From an uncultured bacterium (lineage in GTDB: Bacteria; Bacteroidota; Rhodothermia; Rhodothermales; UBA10348), in NCBI GenBank assembly GCA_938018055.1, contig CALIKL010000023.1, positions 1 to 64,000 of the forward strand: DNA of 64,000 nt. Reading direction: 5' to 3'. Positions 54,811-63,252 of the stretch are shown piece after piece; position 1 is the stretch's first letter; the number at the start of each line of letters is the position of its first letter. Made by a program: the position numbers and the translations under genes. Under the pieces are notes generated by a model. That model did not search any database. It was given only the letters and a program-made list of their open reading frames with translations, and was not told the DNA's origin.

Positions 54811-55971
54811 GCTCGTGGCCACCAGTGACAGCACAAATCCAAGGAAGCCCCCACCCAATACAATCCAGACTGAACCGATACGATATCGGAAAACTGCGAC
54901 TGCAGCGATTAAGGCCACAGCAATGGATACCGGATCGATGAGCACTTGAAGTCCGATTTCGATAGACACAGCGGCCATAAGCGCTACAGCGGAGGCATTG
55001 ACGGCGTCCAGAAAGGTGGATACCCAGACCGACGAGCGCAGTGCAGGAATCAGCGGATTGAGCATGCCCACCAGGAGAAATGCCGGCAGAAAGATACCGA
55101 GTGTCGCTACCACTGCACCGGGTATGCCTTCTATCAGAAAGCCAATAAACGTCGCGGTGGACAGAACGGGACCTGGTGTGAACTGGCCAATGGCTACGGC
55201 ATCCAGAAGCTGTGCCTGCGTGATCCACCCCAGTTCCTGCACCAGACCGCCTTCGAGAAAGGCAATCAGGACGTACCCACTACCGTACAAAACGAATCCT
55301 ACTTTCAGGAAGAACCATCCGAGCTTCCACAGCGAGACGGTTGCCGTTACAGCAACGGTAGCGGCCAGTACCTGGGATGTGCCGGGCCGCAAGAAGAGCA
55401 TAGGAACCCAGCGCTCGGCCGTATCCGATGTGTCACCATGTGACCGCAACCACAGCATGCCTGCCACCCCGCCCGCGAGCAAACACACGATTTCACTCTG
55501 CCCGGCCAAAACACCAGCTGCCACAAGAAAGGCAATCACCGCCAATCGCCACCCTTTGATGGCATTCTTGCCCAGTCGCCACAACGCGCCGAGGATAATG
55601 ATCAGGACGGCTGGCTTTATCCCCACCAGGAAAGGCGCCACTGTCGGTAAGCTGCCATATGCCACGTAAAACCATGCTGCCAATGCAGTCAGCGTCACAG
55701 CCGGGATGATGAAGCTCCCCCCTGCCACGATCAATCCTTTCCAGCCGGCCCGTTCGTACCCGATATGCATCATCATCTCGGTTGAGTTGGGCCCCGGGAT
55801 CAGATTGGTAGCACCGACCAGATCCAGGAAATGCTGTCGCGTCATCCAGTTGCGACGAGCCACGACCTCATCTTCCAGCATGGCAATGTGGGCAGCTGGT
55901 CCACCGAAGGCAATCAGGCCCAGCTTGGCAAACAAGCCAGCCAATTCTCGAAGACGGGATACAGGAGACAT
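54805..55971 (-). CDS. chrA: Chromate transporter ChrA (bidomain)
   Basis: 388 residues with two homologous CHR halves, the long-chain type that exports chromate. The first half has LAGLFAKLGLIAFGGPAAHIAMLEDEVVARRNWMTRQHFLDLVGATNLIPGPNSTEMMMHIGY. The second has GWFFLKVGFVLYGSGYVLIAFLEGGLVQELGWITQAQLLDAVAIGQFTPGPVLSTATFIGFLIEG. The FGGP and PGP signatures appear in both. About ten to eleven membrane segments are expected. It starts 5 nt after the ABC1 kinase stop, suggesting one transcript with that gene. ChrA homologues sometimes have other anion roles. Confidence 0.93.
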   Translation of the reverse strand: MSPVSRLRELAGLFAKLGLIAFGGPAAHIAMLEDEVVARRNWMTRQHFLDLVGATNLIPGPNSTEMMMHIGYERAGWKGLIVAGGSFIIPAVTLTALAAWFYVAYGSLPTVAPFLVGIKPAVLIIILGALWRLGKNAIKGWRLAVIAFLVAAGVLAGQSEIVCLLAGGVAGMLWLRSHGDTSDTAERWVPMLFLRPGTSQVLAATVAVTATVSLWKLGWFFLKVGFVLYGSGYVLIAFLEGGLVQELGWITQAQLLDAVAIGQFTPGPVLSTATFIGFLIEGIPGAVVATLGIFLPAFLLVGMLNPLIPALRSSVWVSTFLDAVNASAVALMAAVSIEIGLQVLIDPVSIAVALIAAVAVFRYRIGSVWIVLGGGFLGFVLSLVATSI

Positions 55972-55976
55972 GGCGT

Positions 55977-57311
55977 CTAAGAAACGACGTTATCCAGTAG
56001 CTGTTTTGCGTATCGCGTCTCAATTCGTGCTTCCAGCTGGGTCAGAATGCTCAGCATCCCCGCCAACAGCCGGTTCACGAATACAAAATGCTGCGAACCC
56101 ACCGGACGCCGGTGCTTGTAGGCTTCTCGTCCCGTCAATTGTGGAATGATAGCCTGGAACTGGTCGAGCAAGCGGTCCGCCCCGAAATCATAGGATTCCG
56201 GTTGATACAAAGACTCAATGATGGCTCCCAGCTGATCCAGAACGGTCAACAAATACGTTCTCCCATCATCTTCCATGTCGGGCGGCAACATCTCCAGCTC
56301 TGCGTAGGCCCGCAGAAGACCGTCTTGATCTGCGTCCATGCGGGCGTGATAGAGCCGAACCAACCCATCACGGAAGGTCAACGGGAACGTCTTGATGCAG
56401 CCAAAATCCAATAATCCCAGCCTCCCATCCTCACGAAAAAGGAAATTGCCCGGATGCGCATCGGCATGAACGCGCAACGACGTGCCGGCCACCTGCTCGT
56501 GGATGGCATCCCACAGTAACTGCCCATACTGATCCCGCTGTTCCTGGGTCGGCCCCGTCGCCAGCCACTCCTTGAGATGCAGCCCATCAAGCTGGGTCAT
56601 GGTGAGCACCCGCTCGGTGGTCAGCTCCGGGATCCACCGTGGTGTCACGATACGGGAGCCTTCAAATCGCGTAGCAAACTCTTCGATATTATTGCCTTCG
56701 AGCCGGTAGTCCGTCTCTTCCATCATGCGATCGCGCACTTCACCGAGGTATGGATCAATCGCTTCTTTGTCGAGGAATCGGCCAGCCAATCCGCGTACGA
56801 GACGCAAGTCCGAGTCTACGCTTTCGCGCACATTCGGATACTGGACCTTCACGACGACACGCGTGCCATCTTTCAGCCTTGCCTGATGCACCTGACCCAG
56901 CGAAGCGGCGGCGCTGGCCCGCGTTGAGAATTCCGCGAATACCGACTCTGGTGGCGCCCCAAGCGCCTGGGTAACCAATCGATGAACCAGCGCAGGTCCC
57001 ATGGCGGGTACCTCATATTGAGCACGAGCGAGAATCTCGGAAAACTGCTCGGGCAAAACGCCCGGCTCCATGCTCAACCCTTGCGCCATTTTCAGAGCCG
57101 TTCCGCGCAGCTTGGATAGCTCGCCAAACAGGTCTTCAGCATTGCGCGCATGCAGTTCGCCGCGCGCATCTTCTCTGGATGCTCCTACGGCCCGGCGACT
57201 CAGATAGCGGGCGTAATTACGCCCCATCTTGACGCCAGCTTTGGCAGCTGTCAACCCCCGCTCTCGGGCGCCCCCTGGTGGCGCATCCTGTCCTGCCTCT
57301 GCATCACGCAT
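55977..57311 (-). CDS. ABC1/AarF/UbiB family atypical kinase
   Basis: 444 residues from ATG 57311. The KxGQ-like signature is LSKLRGTALKMAQGLSMEPGVLPEQFSEIL, followed by the ABC1 core ASAAASLGQVHQARLKDGTRVVVKVQYPNVRESVDSDLRLV. The catalytic region is LRVHADAHPGNFLFREDGRLGLLDFGCIKTF, with the Asp and Asn of the HxDxxxxN and DFG motifs. The A-rich loop ASLG replaces the P-loop as is typical. UbiB-type kinases support isoprenoid quinone synthesis or lipid transport. Its start overlaps the stop of the upstream gene by 8 nt. Confidence 0.93.
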   Translation of the reverse strand: MRDAEAGQDAPPGGARERGLTAAKAGVKMGRNYARYLSRRAVGASREDARGELHARNAEDLFGELSKLRGTALKMAQGLSMEPGVLPEQFSEILARAQYEVPAMGPALVHRLVTQALGAPPESVFAEFSTRASAAASLGQVHQARLKDGTRVVVKVQYPNVRESVDSDLRLVRGLAGRFLDKEAIDPYLGEVRDRMMEETDYRLEGNNIEEFATRFEGSRIVTPRWIPELTTERVLTMTQLDGLHLKEWLATGPTQEQRDQYGQLLWDAIHEQVAGTSLRVHADAHPGNFLFREDGRLGLLDFGCIKTFPLTFRDGLVRLYHARMDADQDGLLRAYAELEMLPPDMEDDGRTYLLTVLDQLGAIIESLYQPESYDFGADRLLDQFQAIIPQLTGREAYKHRRPVGSQHFVFVNRLLAGMLSILTQLEARIETRYAKQLLDNVVS

Positions 57312-57927
57312 GGCCCTGATCCTCCGTCTTTTCGGAATCACTGTCGGTTAAGCCTCCGGTCCCTTCGTCCTTGACCAAATCCTCCTCCTCGAACCACGAG
57401 CGGATCAACGGCAGTTTATCCACGGGGAGATACCCTGCCTCAATACTGTATCGAATTACGTCCACCACTTGAGAGGGTATCGGGGTACTCCACAGGCCGG
57501 CCAGGACCGTGAGTACTCTGTCAGCAAGGGCTGCACTTCGCTGGCGATCGTCAGTTTCGTCCTCCAATGAGGCCTCAATAAGTTGGACCATTACCTCGGC
57601 CATGAGGACCCGATTCGGTGCAAACTCGGCCAGCCAACGGTTGACACCGCTGACATCTTTGGAAACGCCGACGGAGGGCAGTGCCTCCCGCAACGATTCC
57701 TGGAATGGCGAAAACCATCCCGCTGCGCTGCGTCGGAACGCACCGGCCGGATGATCCACATCCTCCTTCGTGGCACATTCCTCAACGGCATCCAACAAGA
57801 TGAAGAAGAATGCTCCCAACCGCTCAGAAAGCGGCCAGTTGGCGGCATCGGGGATATGCTCCAGCTGCTGCTGCGCTTCGGCAACAGCCCCAGCATACTG
57901 GGCTCCTTCTCGGTGGGAAGTGGTCAT
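57304..57927 (-). CDS. Helical protein, probable TetR C-terminal-like partner of the ABC1 kinase
   Basis: 207 residues from ATG 57927 (MTTSHREGAQYAGAVAEAQQQLEHIPDAANWPLSERLGAFFFILLDAVEECATKEDV). All-helical composition with DVIRYSIEAGYLPVDKLPLIRSWFEEEDLVKDEG near the end. The pattern resembles the TetR_C-type domain often annotated next to ABC1 kinases in Bacteroidota, but no helix-turn-helix is apparent at the N-terminus, so a repressor role is doubtful. The C-terminal 20 residues are acidic. It overlaps the kinase gene by 8 nt, implying translational coupling and a shared function. Confidence 0.55.
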   Translation of the reverse strand: MTTSHREGAQYAGAVAEAQQQLEHIPDAANWPLSERLGAFFFILLDAVEECATKEDVDHPAGAFRRSAAGWFSPFQESLREALPSVGVSKDVSGVNRWLAEFAPNRVLMAEVMVQLIEASLEDETDDRQRSAALADRVLTVLAGLWSTPIPSQVVDVIRYSIEAGYLPVDKLPLIRSWFEEEDLVKDEGTGGLTDSDSEKTEDQGHA

Positions 57928-57963
57928 GGATTCAGACAGCGAATGTATTGGTTTGACGAGCAA

Positions 57964-58665
57964 TTACCAGGGCAAGGGGAGACCATTCTGGTAGAATCCG
58001 CCTGTCGGTCCGTCCTTGGGCAGCTCCACAGCCCACACGACAGAGGCTCCTCCGGGAGGTAGCGGGCCTCCCCCCGGACCGCCCATACTGGTGGCAATCC
58101 ATCCGGGACAGACGGCATTGACAAGAATTCCATCAGATGCGAATTCGCGGGCCATGACGGCCGTCAACCCATTCAGCGCAGCTTTGGATGTAGCGTATCC
58201 CGGAGCCCAGACATCAATATTGAAAATGGACCCGCTTTCGCTGCTCACGTTGACGATCCGAGGATGATCGCTTTGCCGCAGCAAGGGATGAAAGGCCTGC
58301 GTCACCTCCCACACCCCGATCACATTGGTATCAATAAGGCGGCGAACGCGATCCATATCCGCGTTCATGACGCTCTGGTTCCGGTCGTAATCGATTCCGG
58401 CGTTGTTGACCAAGACATCCAGTCTGCCAAATCGTTCTTTCACGGTCTCTTTGGCCCGTTCAATGGAAACAGGATCAGTCACATCCAGCTGGATGACCTC
58501 AATAGCGCCTGCACCCTCACCAATTTCAACGGCAGCCACCTGACCTTTTTCAAGAGACCGGGATGTAAGGATGACCGTGTGGCCTTTCGCCACAAGCTGG
58601 CGAGCGACTTCCTTGCCGATTCCCCGGTTTGCACCGGTAATCAATGTGATGGTCGAATGGGTCAT
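57964..58665 (-). CDS. Short-chain dehydrogenase/reductase
   Basis: 233 residues of the classical SDR family. Cofactor-binding TLITGANRGIGKEVARQL (Gly-rich), VIQLDVTDPVS, VLVNNAGIDYD, the catalytic Ser in IVNVSSESGSIFN, and Tyr-x-x-x-Lys in YATSKAALNGLTAVMAREF are all intact. The NAG and the short C-terminus resemble carbonyl-reductase-like members. The C-terminal WIATSMGGPGGGPLPPGGASVVW stretch is close to plant carbonyl-reductase-like SDRs. Substrate cannot be read. It is 36 nt upstream of the TetR-C-like gene on the same strand. Confidence 0.88.
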   Translation of the reverse strand: MTHSTITLITGANRGIGKEVARQLVAKGHTVILTSRSLEKGQVAAVEIGEGAGAIEVIQLDVTDPVSIERAKETVKERFGRLDVLVNNAGIDYDRNQSVMNADMDRVRRLIDTNVIGVWEVTQAFHPLLRQSDHPRIVNVSSESGSIFNIDVWAPGYATSKAALNGLTAVMAREFASDGILVNAVCPGWIATSMGGPGGGPLPPGGASVVWAVELPKDGPTGGFYQNGLPLPW

Positions 58666-58780
58666 GGTCGGATCCGATCGTGTCCTAGTTTGACGAGATT
58701 CAGACCCGAGTCGTTACGCCATTCACCCGCTATTCAACCATGACCTCGGGAGTCAGCATTCACCCTGCACGTGTCGCTGA

Positions 58781-59578
58781 TCAATCAAGTGGACGAATCC
58801 AGATATTGCGGAAAGAAAGTGTTGGCCCCGGATCCCCGTGTGCTTGGAGGTGAATCGGCGCACCGACGAAAGGATGGTATTCGGGTTTCCCGATGTAATA
58901 GGTCTCCCCTTCCATGTCGACGCTGTCCTGGATCAGGATTCCATTGAAGAAGGCGGTAACGCGTGCGGGCTGGGTCAGATTTCCTTCGTCGTCGAATCGC
59001 GGGGCTCGCCAGACAACATCGTACGTTTGCCAAGACCCAGGCGGACGCATCGGATTTACCTGGGGAATGGACTGCTTGTAGGTCGCGCCGGCCATCCCGT
59101 TGACGTAGGTCTCGTTCTCATAGGAATCCAGGATCTGCAACTCGTACCCGTTTCCACGATCCAGGTCCCAAGCCATGAACAATCCGCTGTTTCCACGGGA
59201 CTGACCCGACCCAATCACACCTTGCGGGACCCTCCACTCAAGATGCAACTGATAGTCCTTGAAGTGGCGACGGGTATGGATCCCCCCGGCTTCCTGCACC
59301 ACCGACATCACGCCGTCATGCAGTCGCCATCCGGCATCGCCTCGCGTCCGGGTACTTGCCCATTCATCCAGATTCGTCCCATCGAACAGAACGATTGCAT
59401 CCGAGGGAGGTGGCACCGGACCCACATACTCTCCAGGAGTCACGACCGGGGGTACGGGCTCCCATACTTCCGTTTCTTCGGGGCGCATGCGTTCCTGGGC
59501 ATCAGCAGTGCTGAAAAAGACCGGCAGGAAGGATGTGATCATCAGAGCAAAGAGCATTCGGGTCAGGAAAGGATGCAT
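58781..59578 (-). CDS. DUF1080 (3-keto-disaccharide hydrolase-like) secreted protein
   Basis: 265 residues from ATG 59578, with signal MLFALMITSFLPVFFSTADAQ. The DUF1080 sandwich domain shows AIVLFDGTNLDEWASTRTRGDAGWRLHDGVMSVV, HTRRHFKDYQLHLEWRVPQGVIGSGQSRGNSGLFMAWDLDRGNGYELQILDSYENETYVNGMAGATYKQ, PPGSWQTYDVVWRAPRFDDEGNLTQPARVTAFFNGILIQDSVDMEG and LQAHGDPGPTLSFRNIWIRPLD. All are hallmark stretches. Members are secreted and some hydrolyse 3-keto-glycosides. It diverges from the amidohydrolase gene. Confidence 0.93.
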   Translation of the reverse strand: MHPFLTRMLFALMITSFLPVFFSTADAQERMRPEETEVWEPVPPVVTPGEYVGPVPPPSDAIVLFDGTNLDEWASTRTRGDAGWRLHDGVMSVVQEAGGIHTRRHFKDYQLHLEWRVPQGVIGSGQSRGNSGLFMAWDLDRGNGYELQILDSYENETYVNGMAGATYKQSIPQVNPMRPPGSWQTYDVVWRAPRFDDEGNLTQPARVTAFFNGILIQDSVDMEGETYYIGKPEYHPFVGAPIHLQAHGDPGPTLSFRNIWIRPLD

Positions 59579-59773
59579 GGCAATCGAGAGAGCGTGAATA
59601 ACGAGCGCAAGGTGTCGGCAACATAGCACTGGCCGGCAAGCGTGTGCAACGAGGCCACGAGTTATCAGCCGCACGAAAGCAACCTCGTGCTCAACGCATT
59701 GCTCGACGGGTTGCTCACGTGCGTCAAACCCGATATGTTTGACCTGATTGAATCACCCATTGCTCCAGCTCCC

Positions 59774-61072
59774 ATGAAACGTCTCTTTTTTCTGTGCTTC
59801 CTCGCCTGTATCAGTCTGCCGGTTATCGCGCAATCGACCTGGATCCGGGCCGGAGGAGTGATCGATGTAGAATCCGGAACGGTTCTCGAAAACCAGATCA
59901 TCCGCATCGATGACGAGCGCATTGCCGAGATGGGATCTGATCTTCGCGTTCCCCCGGGAGCCGAAGTGATCGACTTGAGCACGTCGTATGTCATGCCCGG
60001 ATTGATCGAAGCTCATACCCACCTCGCGCTTTCGACGCAGGAGCGTCGCGACTTCGGGCGGTTCTTCATCACCAATGTGATTGAGACGACTGGATATCGG
60101 GCAATCCAGGGCGTGACCAACGCTCGATCATTGTTGGAACATGGATTTACCAGTATCCGAGACCTGGGAAACAGCGGGAATTACGGTGATCTGGATTTGA
60201 AACATGCCATTGAACACGGTTGGATTCCGGGCCCGGACATGCAGACGGTCGGACGGATCATTTCCCCTTTTGGCGGCCAGTTTCAGCTTCAGCCTGAACA
60301 CCCGGAGTTGGTAGCTCCCGAGTACCTGGTTGCAGACACCCAGGATGAGATTATCCGTGCGATCCGACAGAACCTGCACTACGGCGCTGACCTGATCAAG
60401 ATTGTCGTCGATGACTTCGCATATCAGTACACGGAAGACGACCTTCGTTTTGCCGTCGAGTCCACAGAGCGAGCAGGGACGAAAGTAGCCATGCATGTCA
60501 CGACGTACGATGGCGCCAAAAATGCCATCCGGGCTGGCGCAGCGTCTCTCGAACACGCCTGGGAATTGGATCAGGAGGCGCTGGACATGATGGTAGAGCA
60601 GGGCACTTTCCTTGTGGGCACCGATTTTCCTTCCTACTACGCCGGCTACTTCGCCGGGTATGACGATGCGCTGGCTCAAAAGCTGTACGATCAGCGCATC
60701 GATCGTCTGCGGCGTGCCTATCAGGCAGGCGTACAAATTGCTTTCGGAGCCGATGTAACCGATCAGAAAGACGGCTTCACCCGCGGATCCCTCACCATTT
60801 CTTTCATCTCCTCCTTCAAAGATGCGGGGATCTCGCCGGAAGACCTGCTTCGCATCATGACCATCAACGGCGCCAAGCTGATGGACTGGGATGATGACAA
60901 GGGAACGGTCGCAGTCGGTAAGCATGCCGACTTGATTGCTCTGTCAGCCAATCCACTGGACGACCCGGATGCACTGCTCGACGTCCATTTCGTCATGAAG
61001 CGAGGTGACGTTTACAAGCAGGGAGGTCGCTTTGTCTGGGAGGTACCGGCTGTGATCGAGGCGACCGAGTAA
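59774..61072 (+). CDS. Exported amidohydrolase family protein
   Basis: 432 residues from ATG 59774, with signal MKRLFFLCFLACISLPVIAQS; the ORF track start is 44 codons upstream. Motifs include IRAGGVIDVESGTVLENQIIRIDDERIAEMG, and metal-binding VMPGLIEAHTHLALS with HxH. It also has HVTTYDGAKNAIRAGAASLEHAWELDQEAL, FGADVTDQKDGFTRGSLTISFISSFKDAGISPEDLLRIMTINGAKLMDWDDDKGTVAVGKHADLIALSANPL. This layout matches imidazolonepropionase-like and Xaa-Pro dipeptidase-type amidohydrolases. The precise substrate is unknown. A possible terminator hairpin follows at 61085-61122. Confidence 0.87.
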   Translation: MKRLFFLCFLACISLPVIAQSTWIRAGGVIDVESGTVLENQIIRIDDERIAEMGSDLRVPPGAEVIDLSTSYVMPGLIEAHTHLALSTQERRDFGRFFITNVIETTGYRAIQGVTNARSLLEHGFTSIRDLGNSGNYGDLDLKHAIEHGWIPGPDMQTVGRIISPFGGQFQLQPEHPELVAPEYLVADTQDEIIRAIRQNLHYGADLIKIVVDDFAYQYTEDDLRFAVESTERAGTKVAMHVTTYDGAKNAIRAGAASLEHAWELDQEALDMMVEQGTFLVGTDFPSYYAGYFAGYDDALAQKLYDQRIDRLRRAYQAGVQIAFGADVTDQKDGFTRGSLTISFISSFKDAGISPEDLLRIMTINGAKLMDWDDDKGTVAVGKHADLIALSANPLDDPDALLDVHFVMKRGDVYKQGGRFVWEVPAVIEATE

Positions 61073-61084
61073 GGGCGCCTGATA

Positions 61085-61122
61085 GCCGGTTGAACCCGAT
61101 CAGGTTCATACGATCAGCCGGC
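61085..61122. terminator. Hairpin between amidohydrolase and glycine-zipper genes
   Basis: TGAACC-cgatca-GGTTCA (61091-61108) is nested in an outer GCCGG/CCGGC pairing (61085-61089 with 61118-61122). It lies between two convergent genes and may terminate both, although no T run is present. Its sequence superficially resembles half of a TPP riboswitch (see rejected items). Confidence 0.45.
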
Positions 61123-61139
61123 GACTCCTGCCAAGAGCG

Positions 61140-61328
61140 CTAGTCGCGTTTCTTCCGCTTGACCTCCTGCATGACGACCACGTAGGCAACCCCCAAGGTC
61201 AATCCGATTGGAATGCCCATGGCGAGATTACCCAAGGCGGTTCCGAGGGCTACGCCCACACCCGCTCCAAGGGCAATGCCTACTCCCATGGTCGACGGGT
61301 CGAAGGTGTTGTTTTGTTCTTCAGACAT
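61140..61328 (-). CDS. Small glycine-zipper membrane protein
   Basis: 62 residues from ATG 61328 (MSEEQNNTFDPSTMGVGIALGAGVGVALGTALGNLAMGIPIGLTLGVAYVVVMQEVKRKKRD). The glycine repeats GVGIALGAGVGVALGTALGNLAMGIPIG form one or two tightly packing helices, and the basic C-terminus KRKKRD would face the cytoplasm. Glycine-zipper proteins pack in membranes; a specific role is unknown. The upstream ATG three codons earlier cannot be excluded. It diverges in context from the acyltransferase gene, which is on the same strand upstream. Confidence 0.65.
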   Translation of the reverse strand: MSEEQNNTFDPSTMGVGIALGAGVGVALGTALGNLAMGIPIGLTLGVAYVVVMQEVKRKKRD

Positions 61329-61469
61329 GGAATGCAATAAGGCGGGTTCTGGAATTACAATTGGGGCGGCCCATATCCACGGCCCGAAACGAAGATATGA
61401 CCGGGTACACAGCGCCTTCCAAACCGGCTGTCTCTGGTGGGATTCGACGAGTCCTCCTGCGAGGAGAGA

Positions 61470-62840
61470 TCACACTTTGAAGTACCATTTTTTGCGATCC
61501 AGCCACCAAACGATCAACGCCCAGACGGTGACAAAAGAGATTCCGAAAAGGAAGGAGGCCATTTTCGGAGAGCCAGGCATGACGCCGTAGAGCCACCCTT
61601 TCAACGAACCGTCGCCGACACCGACCAATGCCAGTGAGGTGGCCATCATGCCGGAAGCTACAAAGGCAAAAATCGCATTGCGGCCGTAGGCGACCATCGG
61701 ATAGGCCCACTTCGTCCATCCCTTCATGTCAATGGCGTGATACAGGATTCCGAGGGTCGCCAATGCCATTCCGGCGGTAAAAATCGTGTAAGAGCTCGTC
61801 CAGATGCGTTTGTTGATGGGCATCCAGATACTGACCACCAACCCGATGAGCATTAGCCATCCGGCGGCGACGAACAGTCCGTTGAGTTTCTGTTGATCAT
61901 CCCGATCCTGCCGGGTCAGCCACTTGCCGGTCAGAATACCGAACAAAACCGAGCAGGTAGCCGGAATCGTTGATATGAGTCCCTCAGGATCGAACGACCA
62001 GATGAGTGTGCCGGAAGCGTCCCGCAGTTGTCGCGCCGACCAGGTGTGATCCCCAAAGACGTTGAAGTCGATGTAGAACGCCCAGTTGGAAAACAGCTGG
62101 TCCACGGGTGTGTCTGCGGTCGGAAAGCCCATGGAAAGGTCCGGCATACCGAACCCGGGAATGGGGACAGCCAGCATGAACACGAAATAGAAGCCCAGCA
62201 AGCCGGCAATCCACCCAAGCATGGCCTTGCGGGTAGGCATCCAAAACCAGAGTGCCGACGCGATGAGATAGCACCAGGCGATCCGCACCAAGACGCCGGG
62301 AATACGAAGTCCAGCGAGCCGCGTCAGAAGCGAGTCCTCCCAGCCCGACCCGAGGGCACCGGCAAAAAACAACATCAATCCTCCTGCGAAGACGGACATC
62401 CACACCTTACGCCGATCCGTACCGGCAAGCAGGATAACCGATGCAACCGCTCCCAAAACAAAGCCGACGCGAAGCAGGATGCTCCAGATATCATTTTCCT
62501 GACCGGTCCACAAAACCCTCGACCAGGAAGCCCCCCACCAACCCAACAGCATCAATGCGGCGGCGCGCGCGACTACGTGGCCCATCAGGGTCCGACGCGA
62601 ATCACCGCGGGCCAGGCGCTTGGGGAAAGAAAACATCATGGCCACGCCAACCATGAACAGGAAGAATGGGAAAACCAGGTCCGTGAAGGTCCACCCATTC
62701 CATGCGGCGTGTTCGAGCGGCCAGTAAATGTGCGACCACGAGCCCGGATTATTTACCAGCAACATGGCGGCAATCGTAAGCCCACGCAACGCATCGAGTG
62801 ATGCCAGCCGACGACTTGACTGTCCAACGCCTTCAACCAT
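61470..62840 (-). CDS. DUF5009 / heparan-alpha-glucosaminide N-acetyltransferase-like membrane protein
   Basis: 456 residues from ATG 62840; the ORF track start lies 93 nt upstream. The family opening is RRLASLDALRGLTIAAMLLVNNPGSWSHIYWPLEHAAWNGWTFTDLVFPFFLFMVGVAMMFSF, with the conserved Arg-Gly-Leu and Asp-Leu-Val-Phe-Pro. About ten to eleven membrane helices follow, ending LFGISFVTVWALIVWWLDRKKWYFKV. Eukaryotic HGSNAT transfers acetyl groups to glucosamine across the lysosomal membrane. Bacterial relatives may O- or N-acetylate envelope glycans. A 410-nt gene-free region with RNA-like folds lies upstream. Confidence 0.88.
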   Translation of the reverse strand: MVEGVGQSSRRLASLDALRGLTIAAMLLVNNPGSWSHIYWPLEHAAWNGWTFTDLVFPFFLFMVGVAMMFSFPKRLARGDSRRTLMGHVVARAAALMLLGWWGASWSRVLWTGQENDIWSILLRVGFVLGAVASVILLAGTDRRKVWMSVFAGGLMLFFAGALGSGWEDSLLTRLAGLRIPGVLVRIAWCYLIASALWFWMPTRKAMLGWIAGLLGFYFVFMLAVPIPGFGMPDLSMGFPTADTPVDQLFSNWAFYIDFNVFGDHTWSARQLRDASGTLIWSFDPEGLISTIPATCSVLFGILTGKWLTRQDRDDQQKLNGLFVAAGWLMLIGLVVSIWMPINKRIWTSSYTIFTAGMALATLGILYHAIDMKGWTKWAYPMVAYGRNAIFAFVASGMMATSLALVGVGDGSLKGWLYGVMPGSPKMASFLFGISFVTVWALIVWWLDRKKWYFKV

Positions 62841-63250
62841 AGGAGATATGCTCGCAGCTTGACTCAAGACGCCCCTCCGGTCTCGCGCCTTGGCATACTT
62901 CCGTCGGTGCATACTCCCATGACGCCTAAACAATGATCATGGCCGCACTGAACCTTGCGGGGTCCCATTCTTCCGGAAATACCGATGATGCAGACTCTCA
63001 TGAGCGGCGGTCCCATTTGTCAGAACCGGAATCGTGTTGGATGACCTGTGACAGATCCTGCACTCGACGGAGAGGGTACCTTTTCCACCATCCAGGCGGG
63101 AAAACGATCTGTTCCTGAAGAATGCGGAAGAAGCTGCAACCGCGCAACCCCCGGGGATCCTTCTGATGGCAAAATCCCTTTATTGCCTGTTAACGGGTAC
63201 CTGAGTGTGCCGCCTTACGGACATCTCGAATGTAACTGGTTTAGTTACAT
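62841..63250 (-). other. 410-nt gene-free gap with RNA-like branched fold
   Basis: No credible ORF is present. On the minus strand, from the thiL end toward the DUF5009 gene, GGTACC (63196-63201) can pair with GGTACC (63075-63080). Enclosed are three stems: GGCAA/TTGCC (63183-63187 with 63168-63172), GCGG/CCGC near 63125-63141, and TTTTCC/GGAAAA (63100-63105 with 63081-63086). A separate 10-bp hairpin, GAATGTAACT-aaacc-AGTTACATTC (63228-63252), covers the thiL stop. It could be a leader RNA or several terminator stems; the stems are short. Confidence 0.35.
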
Positions 63251-63252
63251 TC
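63228..63252 (-). terminator. Hairpin over the thiL stop codon
   Basis: A perfect 10-bp stem, GAATGTAACT/AGTTACATTC, with a 5-nt loop overlaps the thiL stop and is followed by GAGATGTCC rather than T residues. It is a possible 3' stabilising hairpin or terminator of thiL. Confidence 0.4.

Noticed and set aside
53696-55228. Long N-terminal extension (about 190 residues) of SbtA in the ORF track
   Set aside because: It is Arg/Ser/Cys-rich, overlaps the end of chrA and the spacer, and precedes a normal SbtA start at 54661.
61080-61138. TPP-riboswitch-like sequence (TGAACCCGATCAGGTTCATAC)
   Set aside because: Resembles part of the TPP core, but the CTGAGA element and the CTGG/CCAG stem are missing, and no thiamine gene follows. 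Treated as a convergent-gene hairpin.
62933-63118. Short + strand ORF in the gap before thiL
   Set aside because: 61 codons with no Shine-Dalgarno, no hydrophobic core and no resemblance to a protein; most likely chance.
63060-63210. Cobalamin riboswitch
   Set aside because: The B12 box GCCACTG...GGGAAGGC and the expected core order are absent on both strands.
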